DNA of 64,000 nt from Paenibacillus sp. XY044 (lineage in GTDB: Bacteria; Bacillota; Bacilli; Paenibacillales; Paenibacillaceae): contig NZ_NQMO01000006.1 in assembly GCF_002257645.1 (NCBI RefSeq), forward strand, positions 1 through 64,000, given 5' to 3'. Positions 41,357-50,835 of the stretch are shown piece after piece; the stretch's first letter is position 1, and each line of letters opens with the position of its first letter. The notes below the pieces were generated by a model. It was not told where the DNA came from and did no database searches. It saw only the letters and a list, made by a program, of their open reading frames with translations. The position numbers and the translations under genes were made by a program.

Positions 41357-44300
41357 ATGAAAAGGCAATTGTCAGGTCTGATCGCCATGGTGCTCGTTTT
41401 TACCGTCGCTACCTCGATCTTTATTTATGAATGGCTTCACCCAAATGTCAACTACCCGGAGGCGCGAGAAGGCGTGTTGGACGCCAGGGATTGGGATTTT
41501 TCGCAGCAGGGGATTATTCCGCTTCAAGGGGAGTGGGAATTTTACAAGGACCAATTACTGACACCCCAGGACTTCGCGGATCAGGGATCAGAGCTGCGAG
41601 CGGAGCGGAGCTTTCTCCCGGTCCCTGGAGGATGGAAGAAGAAGGTATCTGACGATGGGTACGGCGCGGGGACATACCGGCTGCGCCTGCTGGTAGGCGA
41701 CCTTGGCGATTACGGTTTCCGGGCCAAAAAGATTCGGATGTCGAGCCACATCTACATGGGCGGGCAGGAGCTTGGCGGTACAGGACAAACCGCTTTGTCA
41801 GACGCCGGTTTTGTGCCCAGCAATCTTCCCTTCCTTGGAACGGTTGAGGTGAAGGACCGGACGATCGAAATTATCGTTCAGGTGGCGAGCTACAGAAATC
41901 TGCAAGGCGGGCTTGTGCAGGCTCCCGAGTTCGGGCCGACAGCCGATGTCATGAACCGCCGGGACAACGCCCGTATGGCCGACGTGATCGTCATTACGAC
42001 GCTGCTGGTCTTCGGTATTTATTTTGCGGGCATGTTCAGACAGTGGCGTCAGGAGCCATACCTGATTTTCTTCAGCTTGTTCTGTTGGGCGCTGGGGCTT
42101 TTTTTCAGCATCGATAACGAAATCGTTGTGGCGAACCTGGTTCCTTCCCTGTCCTTTCTCTTGCTGCAGAAGCTGTTGTTCATTCTTCCGTACTTGGCCA
42201 TTTTGTTCTTTATTCACTATGTACGCCTCTATCTGAGCGACAGGAGCGGGCACTGGTTCAAGGCATTTCGCTGGGTTTCCTACGTATATTTGGCTTTGCT
42301 CGTCTTGCTCCCGAATGATCGTCTGCTAATTCTATTGTGGCCCGGCATTTTGTTGCAGATTGTAGCTTTCGGCTTCATTTTTACCTCTGTTTTTCGCAAT
42401 CGCCACCATGGGGTGCGGATTTATTATATTTTGCTCGGCGTGTTCTTTTTGATTATCAGTTGGATCTTTGCCCAGACCCGCTATCAGTTGGCGCTGGATA
42501 GCCCCTATTACATCATTGTCACGCTGCTGCTGGTCGTGCTGTCGCAGTCGTTCCTCATGGCGGATCGGATTCGCGGAGCTTTCCTGCGGAGTGAACGCTT
42601 GGCTCAGCAGCTGCTGGTCCATGACCGGCAAAAGGATGAATTTTTGGCAAAAACGTCGCATGAGCTGCGTACGCCTTTGCACGGGATCATCAATCTGTCG
42701 GAGACGCTGCTAGAAAACAAGAAGAAGCCGCTTGCAGCGGAGCACCGTGAGAACATCAGGCTGCTGCATCTGATCGGGCGGCGGCTTGCAGGATTGGTAA
42801 ATGACATCCTTGATATGAACCGGATTCGGTACGGTCAGCTCGATGTACAGCCGAAGCCGGTCGATTTGTACGTATCGACCCGATTCGTCATGGAGACGTT
42901 GTCGATCGCGCCCATCAAGAGTGGCGTCCGGCTTGCGGACGAGCTGCCTCCCGCGCTTCCTCTTGTCCTGGCAGACGAGAACCGGCTGCGGCAAATTTTG
43001 CACAATCTGCTTGAGAACGGATTAAAGTACACTGACCGGGGAATGGTCTCGATCTCGGCCGAGAGGCGGGGGGAGCTGCTGGCTGTTTCGGTTAGCGATA
43101 CGGGGAGGGGAATTCCGGCAGAAGTCATGGACGATTTGTTTCAGCCGTTCTTCCAACATGACGAGGAAGGTTCCCATTCGCGTGATGGCATCGGGTTGGG
43201 TCTTAGCATTTCGAAGCAGCTGGTCGAGCTGCAGGGCGGGCAAATGCACGTCGAGTCCGAGGTGGGCCGGGGCTCCCGGTTCACGTTCACACTGCCTATT
43301 GCCTGGAGCGGAGAGCATGAGGCAGCTGCGGTGACGGAAATCGCCGAAATTGACGAATATACAGGGGATAAGGAGTACGCAGAGTACAAGGAATTTACAG
43401 CATATCAGGAGAACTTGACACCGCTCTCCGCCCTCCCATCCGCGTCCGGTGGACAGGAGGAAAAGTTCCATATTTTGATCGTCGACGATGAACCCTCCAA
43501 TCTGAAAGTAGCGATGGACGCGATCGCCTCCATGGGCCATACGTATACGACGGCGAGCGGCGGGACGGAGGCCCTGGAGGCACTCCGCGGAAAGCAGAAG
43601 CCCGACCTGGTGCTGCTTGACTTGATGATGCCCGGCGTATCGGGGCTCGACATTTGCCGGGAAGTCCGTTCTCTGCACGGGCTGGCCGAACTTCCGGTGC
43701 TGATGCTGACCGCCTCGGGACAGACGCGCGACATCCTGGCCGCCTTTGCGGCGGGGGCCAACGACATTTTGCATAAGCCTTTTGAATTGGCGGAACTCCG
43801 GGCCCGGGTGCAGTCGCTGCTCGCGATGAAAAGCTCGTCGGAGCGGGCAGTGCGCCGGGAAATGGACTTTTTGCAGGCACAGATTCCCCCACATTTTCTG
43901 TTCAACAGCCTGAATGCCTTGGTTGGGCTTAGCTACAATAATGTGGACAAGCTGCGGGAAACGATCCATCATTTGACCACCTACCTCCGCGCCAAATTTA
44001 TGTTTGTTTTTCACGGGGATGAAGTCCCGCTGGATAGGGAATTGGAGCTGGTTCGCGCCTATCTGGCGATTGAGCAGCTTCGATTCGGTCAACGGCTGGC
44101 TGTCCGCTATACGATCGACGAAGACGCACACTGCTTGCTGCCCCCGCTCACCCTTCAGCCCATTGTCGAAAATGCCGTCCGCCACGGGATCGGGCAAAAG
44201 CCTGAGGGAGGGACCGTGGACATCATCATTCGCTCTGCCGACAGAGGTGTGGAGATCGTCGTCGAGGATGACGGGGCCGGGATGGACGAGGCCACCCTAA

Positions 44301-44467
44301 AACGGCTGGAACAGGGAAAGGCTGGTGGAATCGGTATCGGTAATGTAAACCGCCGGCTGCAAATGAGGTACGGGCGAAATTTAGAGATTCATAGCCGCCC
44401 AGGCAAGGGAACCAGAATAACGATTTATTTGACGGAGGAGCGTTATGTGGAGAGCCATTCTGATTGA
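41357..44467 (+). CDS. Hybrid sensor kinase with 7TMR-DISM sensor and two kinase modules
   Basis: A membrane protein of 1036 residues. After an N-terminal helix comes an extracytoplasmic 7TMR-DISMED2-like domain (about 35-185; PLQGEWEFYKDQL), which has a carbohydrate-binding-like fold, then seven membrane helices (about 205-405). Next are a HisKA domain with H435 (TSHELRTPLHGI), HATPase, a receiver domain with D755 (LLDLMMPG), and a second kinase of the LytS/His_kinase type with H846 (IPPHFLFNSLNAL) plus its own HATPase. ATG 41357 follows GAAGGAA. It overlaps the response-regulator gene by 23 bases. Confidence 0.92.
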   Translation: MKRQLSGLIAMVLVFTVATSIFIYEWLHPNVNYPEAREGVLDARDWDFSQQGIIPLQGEWEFYKDQLLTPQDFADQGSELRAERSFLPVPGGWKKKVSDDGYGAGTYRLRLLVGDLGDYGFRAKKIRMSSHIYMGGQELGGTGQTALSDAGFVPSNLPFLGTVEVKDRTIEIIVQVASYRNLQGGLVQAPEFGPTADVMNRRDNARMADVIVITTLLVFGIYFAGMFRQWRQEPYLIFFSLFCWALGLFFSIDNEIVVANLVPSLSFLLLQKLLFILPYLAILFFIHYVRLYLSDRSGHWFKAFRWVSYVYLALLVLLPNDRLLILLWPGILLQIVAFGFIFTSVFRNRHHGVRIYYILLGVFFLIISWIFAQTRYQLALDSPYYIIVTLLLVVLSQSFLMADRIRGAFLRSERLAQQLLVHDRQKDEFLAKTSHELRTPLHGIINLSETLLENKKKPLAAEHRENIRLLHLIGRRLAGLVNDILDMNRIRYGQLDVQPKPVDLYVSTRFVMETLSIAPIKSGVRLADELPPALPLVLADENRLRQILHNLLENGLKYTDRGMVSISAERRGELLAVSVSDTGRGIPAEVMDDLFQPFFQHDEEGSHSRDGIGLGLSISKQLVELQGGQMHVESEVGRGSRFTFTLPIAWSGEHEAAAVTEIAEIDEYTGDKEYAEYKEFTAYQENLTPLSALPSASGGQEEKFHILIVDDEPSNLKVAMDAIASMGHTYTTASGGTEALEALRGKQKPDLVLLDLMMPGVSGLDICREVRSLHGLAELPVLMLTASGQTRDILAAFAAGANDILHKPFELAELRARVQSLLAMKSSSERAVRREMDFLQAQIPPHFLFNSLNALVGLSYNNVDKLRETIHHLTTYLRAKFMFVFHGDEVPLDRELELVRAYLAIEQLRFGQRLAVRYTIDEDAHCLLPPLTLQPIVENAVRHGIGQKPEGGTVDIIIRSADRGVEIVVEDDGAGMDEATLKRLEQGKAGGIGIGNVNRRLQMRYGRNLEIHSRPGKGTRITIYLTEERYVESHSD

Positions 44468-45548
44468 CGACGAAGAGATCGCGCTTGACGTCATGGATAT
44501 TATGTTGAACGAGGTTGGCGGCGTGGAAGTGGCGGGCAGGTTTCAGTTGGTTGCCGAAGCGCTGGCACAATGCGGCGCCCTTCAGCCGGATTTAATCTTT
44601 TTGGATATCGAGATGCCTGGAGTGAGCGGGCTGGAGGCTGCAGGAGCGCTGGCTGCGAGCTGTCCAGACGCAGAAATTGTCTTTGTCACGGCCTATGATC
44701 AATATGCGATTGATGCGTACGACACCGACGCCATCGGATATTTGCTTAAACCCGTCGCGAAGGACAGGCTTGTTAGGGTACTGTCCCGTTATGCGAACCG
44801 GCAAGCCAAAAAGGAAAGCCGTAGCGGTGACTCTGTCGTAGGGAGCTCGCTGAGTGTTGCCGGTTTAGCGGCTGAACCGGAAAGTCGTGCGGAAGATAAG
44901 CCGGCATTGTCGCTTAAAGTGCTGGGCAGCATGGAGCTCTATGCCCCGGACGGCCGGCTGTTGACATGGCGTACTAAGAAAACGAAGGAGTTGTTCGCAT
45001 TCCTCTGGCATCACCGGAGGCAGCCGGTTTACAAATACGCCATCCTGGAGCATTTATGGCCGGATGATCCGGCGGAGCGAGGGCAAAAGCTGCTGCATAC
45101 CTCACTCTATTATTTGCGGAGCTTGTTTAAGTCGGTCGGATACGAAGCGGTTGTGAAGTACGGAGATGATCGTTACTGGATTGATGCGTCGTCTGTTCGC
45201 AGCGATTTGGAAGATCTGCTTGGGGGACTGGAGCAGGGAGGAGCTGGAGCTGACATCAAGGACATCCTTCAGCTATATGCCGGCGACTACTTGGAGATGG
45301 AGTATTACGATTGGGCAAGCGCCTACCGGATCGAGCTTCGCTCTACCTTGTTGTCAACGATGACTGCGGCTCTGGACCGGGCGAAGGATGAATCCCGCAT
45401 GCTGCTCCTCTGGAAGCTGATCGAAGTGGAGCCAAGCCAAGGGCATTATTATGATTTGCTGGCGGATGTTTTAAGCAGGTCCGGGGATCAGGCTGGCGTC
45501 CGCCAGGTGCATTTCATGAAGGAGCAGATGCGTTTAGACGAAGGTTAG
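44445..45548 (+). CDS. Response regulator with SARP-type DNA-binding and BTAD domains
   Basis: A 367-residue regulator. The receiver domain (1-122) has D8-D9, phosphoacceptor D54 (FLDIEMPG) and a K107-P108 end. After a linker, a winged-helix/BTAD region (about 153-367) resembles SARP regulators (TWRTKKTKELFAFLWHHR, LHTSLYYLRSLF). It starts inside the kinase gene, so the two form a pair; the LytS-type second kinase of that protein is its most likely donor. Targets are unknown; the surface-protein genes downstream are candidates. Confidence 0.9.
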   Translation: MWRAILIDDEEIALDVMDIMLNEVGGVEVAGRFQLVAEALAQCGALQPDLIFLDIEMPGVSGLEAAGALAASCPDAEIVFVTAYDQYAIDAYDTDAIGYLLKPVAKDRLVRVLSRYANRQAKKESRSGDSVVGSSLSVAGLAAEPESRAEDKPALSLKVLGSMELYAPDGRLLTWRTKKTKELFAFLWHHRRQPVYKYAILEHLWPDDPAERGQKLLHTSLYYLRSLFKSVGYEAVVKYGDDRYWIDASSVRSDLEDLLGGLEQGGAGADIKDILQLYAGDYLEMEYYDWASAYRIELRSTLLSTMTAALDRAKDESRMLLLWKLIEVEPSQGHYYDLLADVLSRSGDQAGVRQVHFMKEQMRLDEG

Positions 45549-45581
45549 AACCGTAGAGTAATCGCTAAAAATGTCGAAAAA

Positions 45582-45616
45582 TGGTCTTCAGACATGGGTC
45601 TGGAGGCCGTTTTTGT
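45582..45616 (+). terminator. Terminator after the SARP-type regulator
   Basis: GGTCTTCAGAC pairs with GTCTGGAGGCC and is followed by TTTTT, so the surface-protein genes have their own transcription start. Confidence 0.8.
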
Positions 45617-45737
45617 CGTTTTTTGGGAGTATTGTTGTGAAAATGTTGAGAGCTGCTTGTTACAATGAGACTCAAATGCAGGCGATCTCATGACCATGAG
45701 GTCCGTAATTTACCTATTCAGAAAGAGAGGGTCAGAC

Positions 45738-47705
45738 ATGAACGCACAGAAGAGGAACAACACCGCTTGCAGCGCGGTCATATCCGTCGTTATAAGCCTG
45801 GTCATGTTGTTCGGGGCGATTCTCCAACTGGTGGCGGTGCCAGGACAAGCTTCCGCCGCGAAAGGAGTCGTATGGAAGCCGATCGACGGGGGTGGGCTCA
45901 GCGCGGGTACAAGTGCGAACTCCGGCTCGAGGGACCCGAGCATCGCGATCTGGAACAACCAATTGTATGCTGCATGGTCAGAGCAAAAGGAATATATGAA
46001 TAACCCGATGCAGCAGGGAACAGAAATAAGAGTAATGCAGTGGGACGGCAGTCAGTGGTCGGCAGCTGATGACGGGAGTGGCCTGAACTTTATGTCGAGC
46101 AGCAGTGCAAGCAGTCCTTCGCTTACAGTATTTCAGGGCTGTTTGTACGCCATCTGGTCGGAAGCTGAAACTTCATTCATGGGGGGGTATCCGTTCAACC
46201 AGATTATGGCCAAGAAAAATTGTGGGGACGGATGGGTCTCTACGACAAGTGGAAGCAATCCGGTAAGCGGCAGCGGCAGAGGTGAAATGCCGGTGCTCCT
46301 CGTTTATCACGACGAATTGTATGCGACTTGGATAGGTACTTCGGACGGGAGTACGGGCCGTAAAATTCAAGTGAAAAAATATGACGGCAGCGTCTGGACC
46401 AACGAAGCGGTGGATATGACGTTCGTTCCAAACGGAACGGCATTTGGGCCGCGGTTCGCAGTCTATCAAGACGAGCTTTATTTAACTTGGAGCGAGCAAA
46501 TGGTCGACAGCCCATATTACTCTTATATTCCTGTCATGAAAAGAACGATCAACGGTGCAGGAAAGGTCAACTGGGGGAACGTATCGGGGAATTCGGGGAT
46601 TACGAATACGACGACATCGGCAGGAAGCCCGGTTCTGCAAGCCTATAACGGGCTGTTATACGCGGTATGGAGGGATAACAATCCCGCTCAGTTGAAGGTA
46701 AGCAGCTTCGATGGAAGCATCTGGAGCCCTGTCGGCAGTGGGAATTTGGATAAACCGGAGGGGGCCCAATCACAAGCTCCGAATTTATTTGTATATAATG
46801 AGAAACTGGTTGCCGTTTGGAACGATGTGAATTCACAAGGGTTCCAGTGGGACCTCCGGGTCGTGGAATACGATGGCACGAATTGGAGCCCGGCGGACCA
46901 GGGACTGGCGGACACGAATCTCGGCAACGTTACTTCTTTTGCCATATTGAACAATGCCATGTATCTAGCCTGGTCCGACGTCTCAAAAATTCATGTGTCT
47001 GAGCGTCGGGAACCGCCTGCTGCCCCTACAGGATTACAAGCTGTTGCAGGAAATGGGGAAGCGGAGCTTAGCTGGAATTTGGGGAGCGGGGTTGCGAAGT
47101 ACAAGATTTATCAAGGCACCGCCAGCGGGGTGTACGGCCCCGATCCGATTGCGACGGTAGATGGCACGACCGGCCATTATAAAGTTCAAGGGCTTGAGGG
47201 TGGAACGACCTACTACTTCGTCGTGACGGCCGTTAACGGTAATGGGGAGAGCTCCTTCTCGGTGGAAGCGAGCGCACAGCTTACAACGCAGATTGCGACG
47301 GTAAGCTACTTGCCTGGAGATCACGGCACGATTAGCGGAACGAGTGAACAGGTGACGATCGGCGAGCACCCGGCGGCGGTACCGACGGTCACGCCTGAAG
47401 AGGGGTACCATTTTGCGGGTTGGAGCAGCGATGGAGGCATTACAAAGCTTAGCAGTCAAGAGGTAGCGACATCTACGGTGACGGCTGATGTGACGTATAC
47501 CGCGTATTACACGGCGTTTGTTATGGGGGACGCGGATGGTGACGGTAAGGTGACGGCTGCGGACGCGCTTCTGTTGAGCAAATATATCAAAGGCAAGATT
47601 ACGCTGACGCCGGAGCAATTGCAGGCGCTCGACATGAACGGCGATGGGCAATGGGACGATGAGGATGTTAAAGCGATCCTTGCCATCTCCGTGGGAAAGG
47701 GTTGA
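45738..47705 (+). CDS. Secreted seven-repeat propeller protein with FN3, InlB-type repeat and dockerin
   Basis: An exported protein of 655 residues with a signal peptide (about 1-42, ending ASA). Residues 50-420 contain seven similar strands ending in [LM]Y/VxxW (NNQLYAAWSE, QGCLYAIWSE, HDELYATWIG, QDELYLTWSE, NGLLYAVWRD, NEKLVAVWND, NNAMYLAWSD), which suggests a seven-bladed beta-propeller. A fibronectin III domain (about 433-515), a repeat of the InlB B type and a type I dockerin (about 597-655) with two calcium loops (DADGDGKVTAADA, DMNGDGQWDDEDV) follow. No glycosidase motif is seen. Four bases separate it from the cohesin gene. Confidence 0.9.
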   Translation: MNAQKRNNTACSAVISVVISLVMLFGAILQLVAVPGQASAAKGVVWKPIDGGGLSAGTSANSGSRDPSIAIWNNQLYAAWSEQKEYMNNPMQQGTEIRVMQWDGSQWSAADDGSGLNFMSSSSASSPSLTVFQGCLYAIWSEAETSFMGGYPFNQIMAKKNCGDGWVSTTSGSNPVSGSGRGEMPVLLVYHDELYATWIGTSDGSTGRKIQVKKYDGSVWTNEAVDMTFVPNGTAFGPRFAVYQDELYLTWSEQMVDSPYYSYIPVMKRTINGAGKVNWGNVSGNSGITNTTTSAGSPVLQAYNGLLYAVWRDNNPAQLKVSSFDGSIWSPVGSGNLDKPEGAQSQAPNLFVYNEKLVAVWNDVNSQGFQWDLRVVEYDGTNWSPADQGLADTNLGNVTSFAILNNAMYLAWSDVSKIHVSERREPPAAPTGLQAVAGNGEAELSWNLGSGVAKYKIYQGTASGVYGPDPIATVDGTTGHYKVQGLEGGTTYYFVVTAVNGNGESSFSVEASAQLTTQIATVSYLPGDHGTISGTSEQVTIGEHPAAVPTVTPEEGYHFAGWSSDGGITKLSSQEVATSTVTADVTYTAYYTAFVMGDADGDGKVTAADALLLSKYIKGKITLTPEQLQALDMNGDGQWDDEDVKAILAISVGKG

Positions 47706-47709
47706 TTCA

Positions 47710-50646
47710 ATGCGTTGGAAAAAAGTGATTTTGACAATGCTGGCGGCCGTTATGCTTTTGCCTTTCGGAACGATGGGCTATGCCGAGTCGGATATAGCGT
47801 CAAATTCGATGAAGGTAAGCAGCGATGAGGGGTATCCTGGGGAATCTGTGGATGTTTCGGTGTTTTTGACACCGGAGGACTTGATCAACCAGTACGACAT
47901 TTCGATCGGTTTTGATGCTGCATCACTCGAATTGGTGTCTGGGAATGAAGTTACAGATGAATTGGATGTCCCTTCAAATGGGGGAAGCTTTGAAACGGAT
48001 TTCTCCAGCAATGGGACGATCCAGGTAAAAGCCAATCCGGTAATAATCATGGAAGAAACTGAGGCATTCACCCTTCATTTCAAAATTAAGGATTCTGCAG
48101 AGCCTGGTGAATTGGACCTGACCGTTCTCAAGAGCGAACTTTACGAGGGTAATATTATTGCCTCCACAACGGTGGAAGCGGGCAAAATCACCGTAAAGGC
48201 AGCGAATGCTAAACACACCGTGACGTTCGATTCTCAGGGAGGTAGCACGGTAGAGCCCGCGACAGGCGTGGTCAGCGGCACGACGATCAGTGCTCCGCCA
48301 TCGCCGACGAAAGCGGGATACACTTTCGAAGGCTGGTACAAGGAAGTAGAGGGAGCGAACGCGTGGAACTTTACAGAAGACGCGGTGACGTCCGATATGA
48401 TACTGTACGCGAAGTGGGTAGCGACTGCGCAGGAGCAACACACCGTGACGTTCGACTCGCAGGGAGGTAGCACGGTAGAGCCTGCGACAGGTGTGACCAG
48501 CGGCACGACAATCTCGGAGCCGCCGACACCGACGAAGGCGGGCTACACGTTCGAAGGCTGGTACAAGGAAGCAGAGGGAACGAATGCGTGGATTTTCGCG
48601 GAAGATGCGGTAACGTCCGATGTAACGCTGTACGCGAAGTGGATGCGGCACGCGGCGCAGATTCAGATTAGCTCGGTGAGCGGAACGCCTGGGTCTACGG
48701 TGGACGTACCCGTCGCAGTGGCTGATTCCACCTACGGGATAGCAGCCTACGGTGTACAGATTGATTTTGACACGGAGGCCTTGGAAGTAACAGGCGTTAC
48801 AGAAAATGCGGGTGATTACTTCGACTCCAATTACGATAATGACGCAGGCTGGCTCAAAACGGCATGGGTAGACAGCGATGCGGGCGATACGCCGATCAAG
48901 GCGGGAGATAAGTTGTTTACCGTAAGCTTCAAAATTAAGAGCGGGGCAGAACTAGGCGTTAAGAAACTGACGGTGCAGACGGAAGAGCCGACGCTTTTCT
49001 CAATCTTGGATGCATTCGGGGCTGAGATGGAAAAAACGTTGATCCCTGGCAAGGTAACGGTCAAAGAGGGACCAGTGCAGCACGCCGTGACGTTCGATTC
49101 ACAGGGAGGCAGTGCAGTTTCCAGCATCACCAATGTGGACAGCGGCACGATAATCAGCGCTCCGCCAGCGCCGACGAGAGCGGGCTACACCTTCGCAGGC
49201 TGGTACAAAGAAGCAGCGGGAACCAACGCTTGGAACTTCGCGGCGGATACGGTCACGTCCGATATGACGTTGTATGCGAAGTGGACAAGCAATGGTTCAA
49301 ACGGTTCAAACAACTCGAACAATTCGAATAACTCTGGCACGCCATCCATTCCAAGCACGACGACCCCTAGTAAGCCTGCTGGTCTTCAAGTCATTGTCGA
49401 TGGCGTTGTGAAAGACCAAATTGCTGCTGGTTCGACCACTAAGGAGAACGGCAAGTCGGTGCTGACGGCAACGATTGATCCGTCCAAGCTGGCTGATCAG
49501 CTCAAGCAGTCGGCAGATAAGTCCACCGTGGTTATTCCCGTAACTACCAGTGTGGACAAGGTATCGGTGGTTTTGACGGGTGAAGCGGTGAAGAGTATGG
49601 AAAACAAGCAAGCGGTGTTGGAGGTACAGACGCCAAGCGGTACCTACAAGCTGCCTGCCGGACAAATTGCCATCGACGATATTTCCTCTAAACTGGGTGA
49701 ACAGGTCAAACTTTCGGACATTATTGTTCATGTGGAGATTGCCAAGAGCGATGAGGCTGCGGCGGTTCTTGCAGAAACTGCGGCGGCCCAAGGAAATTTT
49801 GATGTTGCGGCTCCGCCTGTCACCTTTAATGTAACGGCTTCCTACAATGGTAAAACGGTAAGCGTCGAGCAGTTCAGCAGCTACGTGGAACGCGAAATTC
49901 CGCTTCCCGCCGGCGTTGATCCGAGCAAGGTGACAACGGCAGCTGTGCTGAACACGGACGGAAGCGTACGTCATGTCCCTACCTATATCACGACTCGTGA
50001 TGGGAAGCACTATGCAGTAGTGAACAGCCTCACCAATAGCGATTACTTCCTGATCTGGAATCCGAAAACTTTCGCGGATGTGGAAGGACATTGGTCGAAG
50101 CAGGCCGTAAACGACATGGCTTCTCGTATGATTGTCAAAGGTACCGATGAGAACCATTACAATCCCGATGCGGTCATTACACGGGCGGAGCTCGCAGCCA
50201 TCGTGGTCCGGGCGTTGGGATTGTCCGACAACGACAGCGGCAACGGCACCAGATTCAGCGATGTCAATTCTGCTGATTGGTATGCAGGCGCTGTCGCCAA
50301 GGCTGTGGAATACGGCTTGATCGAAGGCTACGAGAATCAGACGTTTGCTCCTAACCGGACGATTACCCGGCAGGAAGCGTTGGTGATCATGACCCGGGCG
50401 ATGAAGCTGGCTGGTCTTGAAGCCGACGGTGCCGATGCGGAGTCCTTGCTGTCTTCGTTTGCGGACCGGGCAGCGATTGCTTCCTGGGCTAAGCCGGCCA
50501 TGGCCGCAGCCGTGAAGAGCGGCCTCGTGGAAGGATCGGCTGAAGGCTTGGCGCCGACTGGAAACCTGACACGCGCCGAAACTGCGGCGATTGTACAGCG
50601 GTTTTTGATCAAGGCCAACCTTATCGATAACCGATACGTCAACTAG
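47710..50646 (+). CDS. Cell-surface anchor protein: two cohesin domains, three InlB-type repeats, three SLH domains
   Basis: An exported protein of 978 residues. A signal peptide (1-25) is followed by cohesin-like domain 1 (about 30-161), two InlB B-type repeats (about 169-313; HTVTFDSQGGSTVEPATG), cohesin-like domain 2 (about 316-455; SVSGTPGSTVDVPVAV), a third repeat (458-526), a Ser/Asn linker, a middle region of about 230 residues, and three SLH domains (from about 787) for attachment to the cell-wall polymer. It is the natural partner of the dockerin protein encoded four bases upstream. GGAAAGGG precedes ATG 47710. Confidence 0.9.
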   Translation: MRWKKVILTMLAAVMLLPFGTMGYAESDIASNSMKVSSDEGYPGESVDVSVFLTPEDLINQYDISIGFDAASLELVSGNEVTDELDVPSNGGSFETDFSSNGTIQVKANPVIIMEETEAFTLHFKIKDSAEPGELDLTVLKSELYEGNIIASTTVEAGKITVKAANAKHTVTFDSQGGSTVEPATGVVSGTTISAPPSPTKAGYTFEGWYKEVEGANAWNFTEDAVTSDMILYAKWVATAQEQHTVTFDSQGGSTVEPATGVTSGTTISEPPTPTKAGYTFEGWYKEAEGTNAWIFAEDAVTSDVTLYAKWMRHAAQIQISSVSGTPGSTVDVPVAVADSTYGIAAYGVQIDFDTEALEVTGVTENAGDYFDSNYDNDAGWLKTAWVDSDAGDTPIKAGDKLFTVSFKIKSGAELGVKKLTVQTEEPTLFSILDAFGAEMEKTLIPGKVTVKEGPVQHAVTFDSQGGSAVSSITNVDSGTIISAPPAPTRAGYTFAGWYKEAAGTNAWNFAADTVTSDMTLYAKWTSNGSNGSNNSNNSNNSGTPSIPSTTTPSKPAGLQVIVDGVVKDQIAAGSTTKENGKSVLTATIDPSKLADQLKQSADKSTVVIPVTTSVDKVSVVLTGEAVKSMENKQAVLEVQTPSGTYKLPAGQIAIDDISSKLGEQVKLSDIIVHVEIAKSDEAAAVLAETAAAQGNFDVAAPPVTFNVTASYNGKTVSVEQFSSYVEREIPLPAGVDPSKVTTAAVLNTDGSVRHVPTYITTRDGKHYAVVNSLTNSDYFLIWNPKTFADVEGHWSKQAVNDMASRMIVKGTDENHYNPDAVITRAELAAIVVRALGLSDNDSGNGTRFSDVNSADWYAGAVAKAVEYGLIEGYENQTFAPNRTITRQEALVIMTRAMKLAGLEADGADAESLLSSFADRAAIASWAKPAMAAAVKSGLVEGSAEGLAPTGNLTRAETAAIVQRFLIKANLIDNRYVN
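48211..48645 (+). repeat. Tandem repeat units inside the cohesin-SLH gene
   Basis: Two units of about 210 bases, starting near 48211 and 48436, are highly similar at the DNA level; a third more diverged unit is at about 49079-49288. They encode the InlB B-type repeats and are prone to recombination. Confidence 0.8.
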
Positions 50647-50678
50647 TTACGAGAACGTAAAGTTTTTAAAGCAGCATA

Positions 50679-50726
50679 AAACCAGCCTCCTATCCTTATC
50701 AAATGGAAGGGGAGGTTGGTTTTTTC
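50679..50726 (+). terminator. Terminator of the dockerin/cohesin operon
   Basis: AACCAGCCTCC pairs with GGAGGTTGGTT and is followed by TTTT. Confidence 0.88.
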
Positions 50727-50835
50727 TATATGTTCGTTTTCTTCAACAACAAGAGAATGTACCTCCAATTGCTAGTTGTGTCTAACAATTGGGGTACAGT
50801 TCATATCCTTGAGCGTCATTTTTAAATGATTTATA

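Noticed and set aside
48211..48645. CRISPR-like direct repeats
   Set aside because: These are long coding repeats in frame inside the cohesin-SLH gene, without short spacers.
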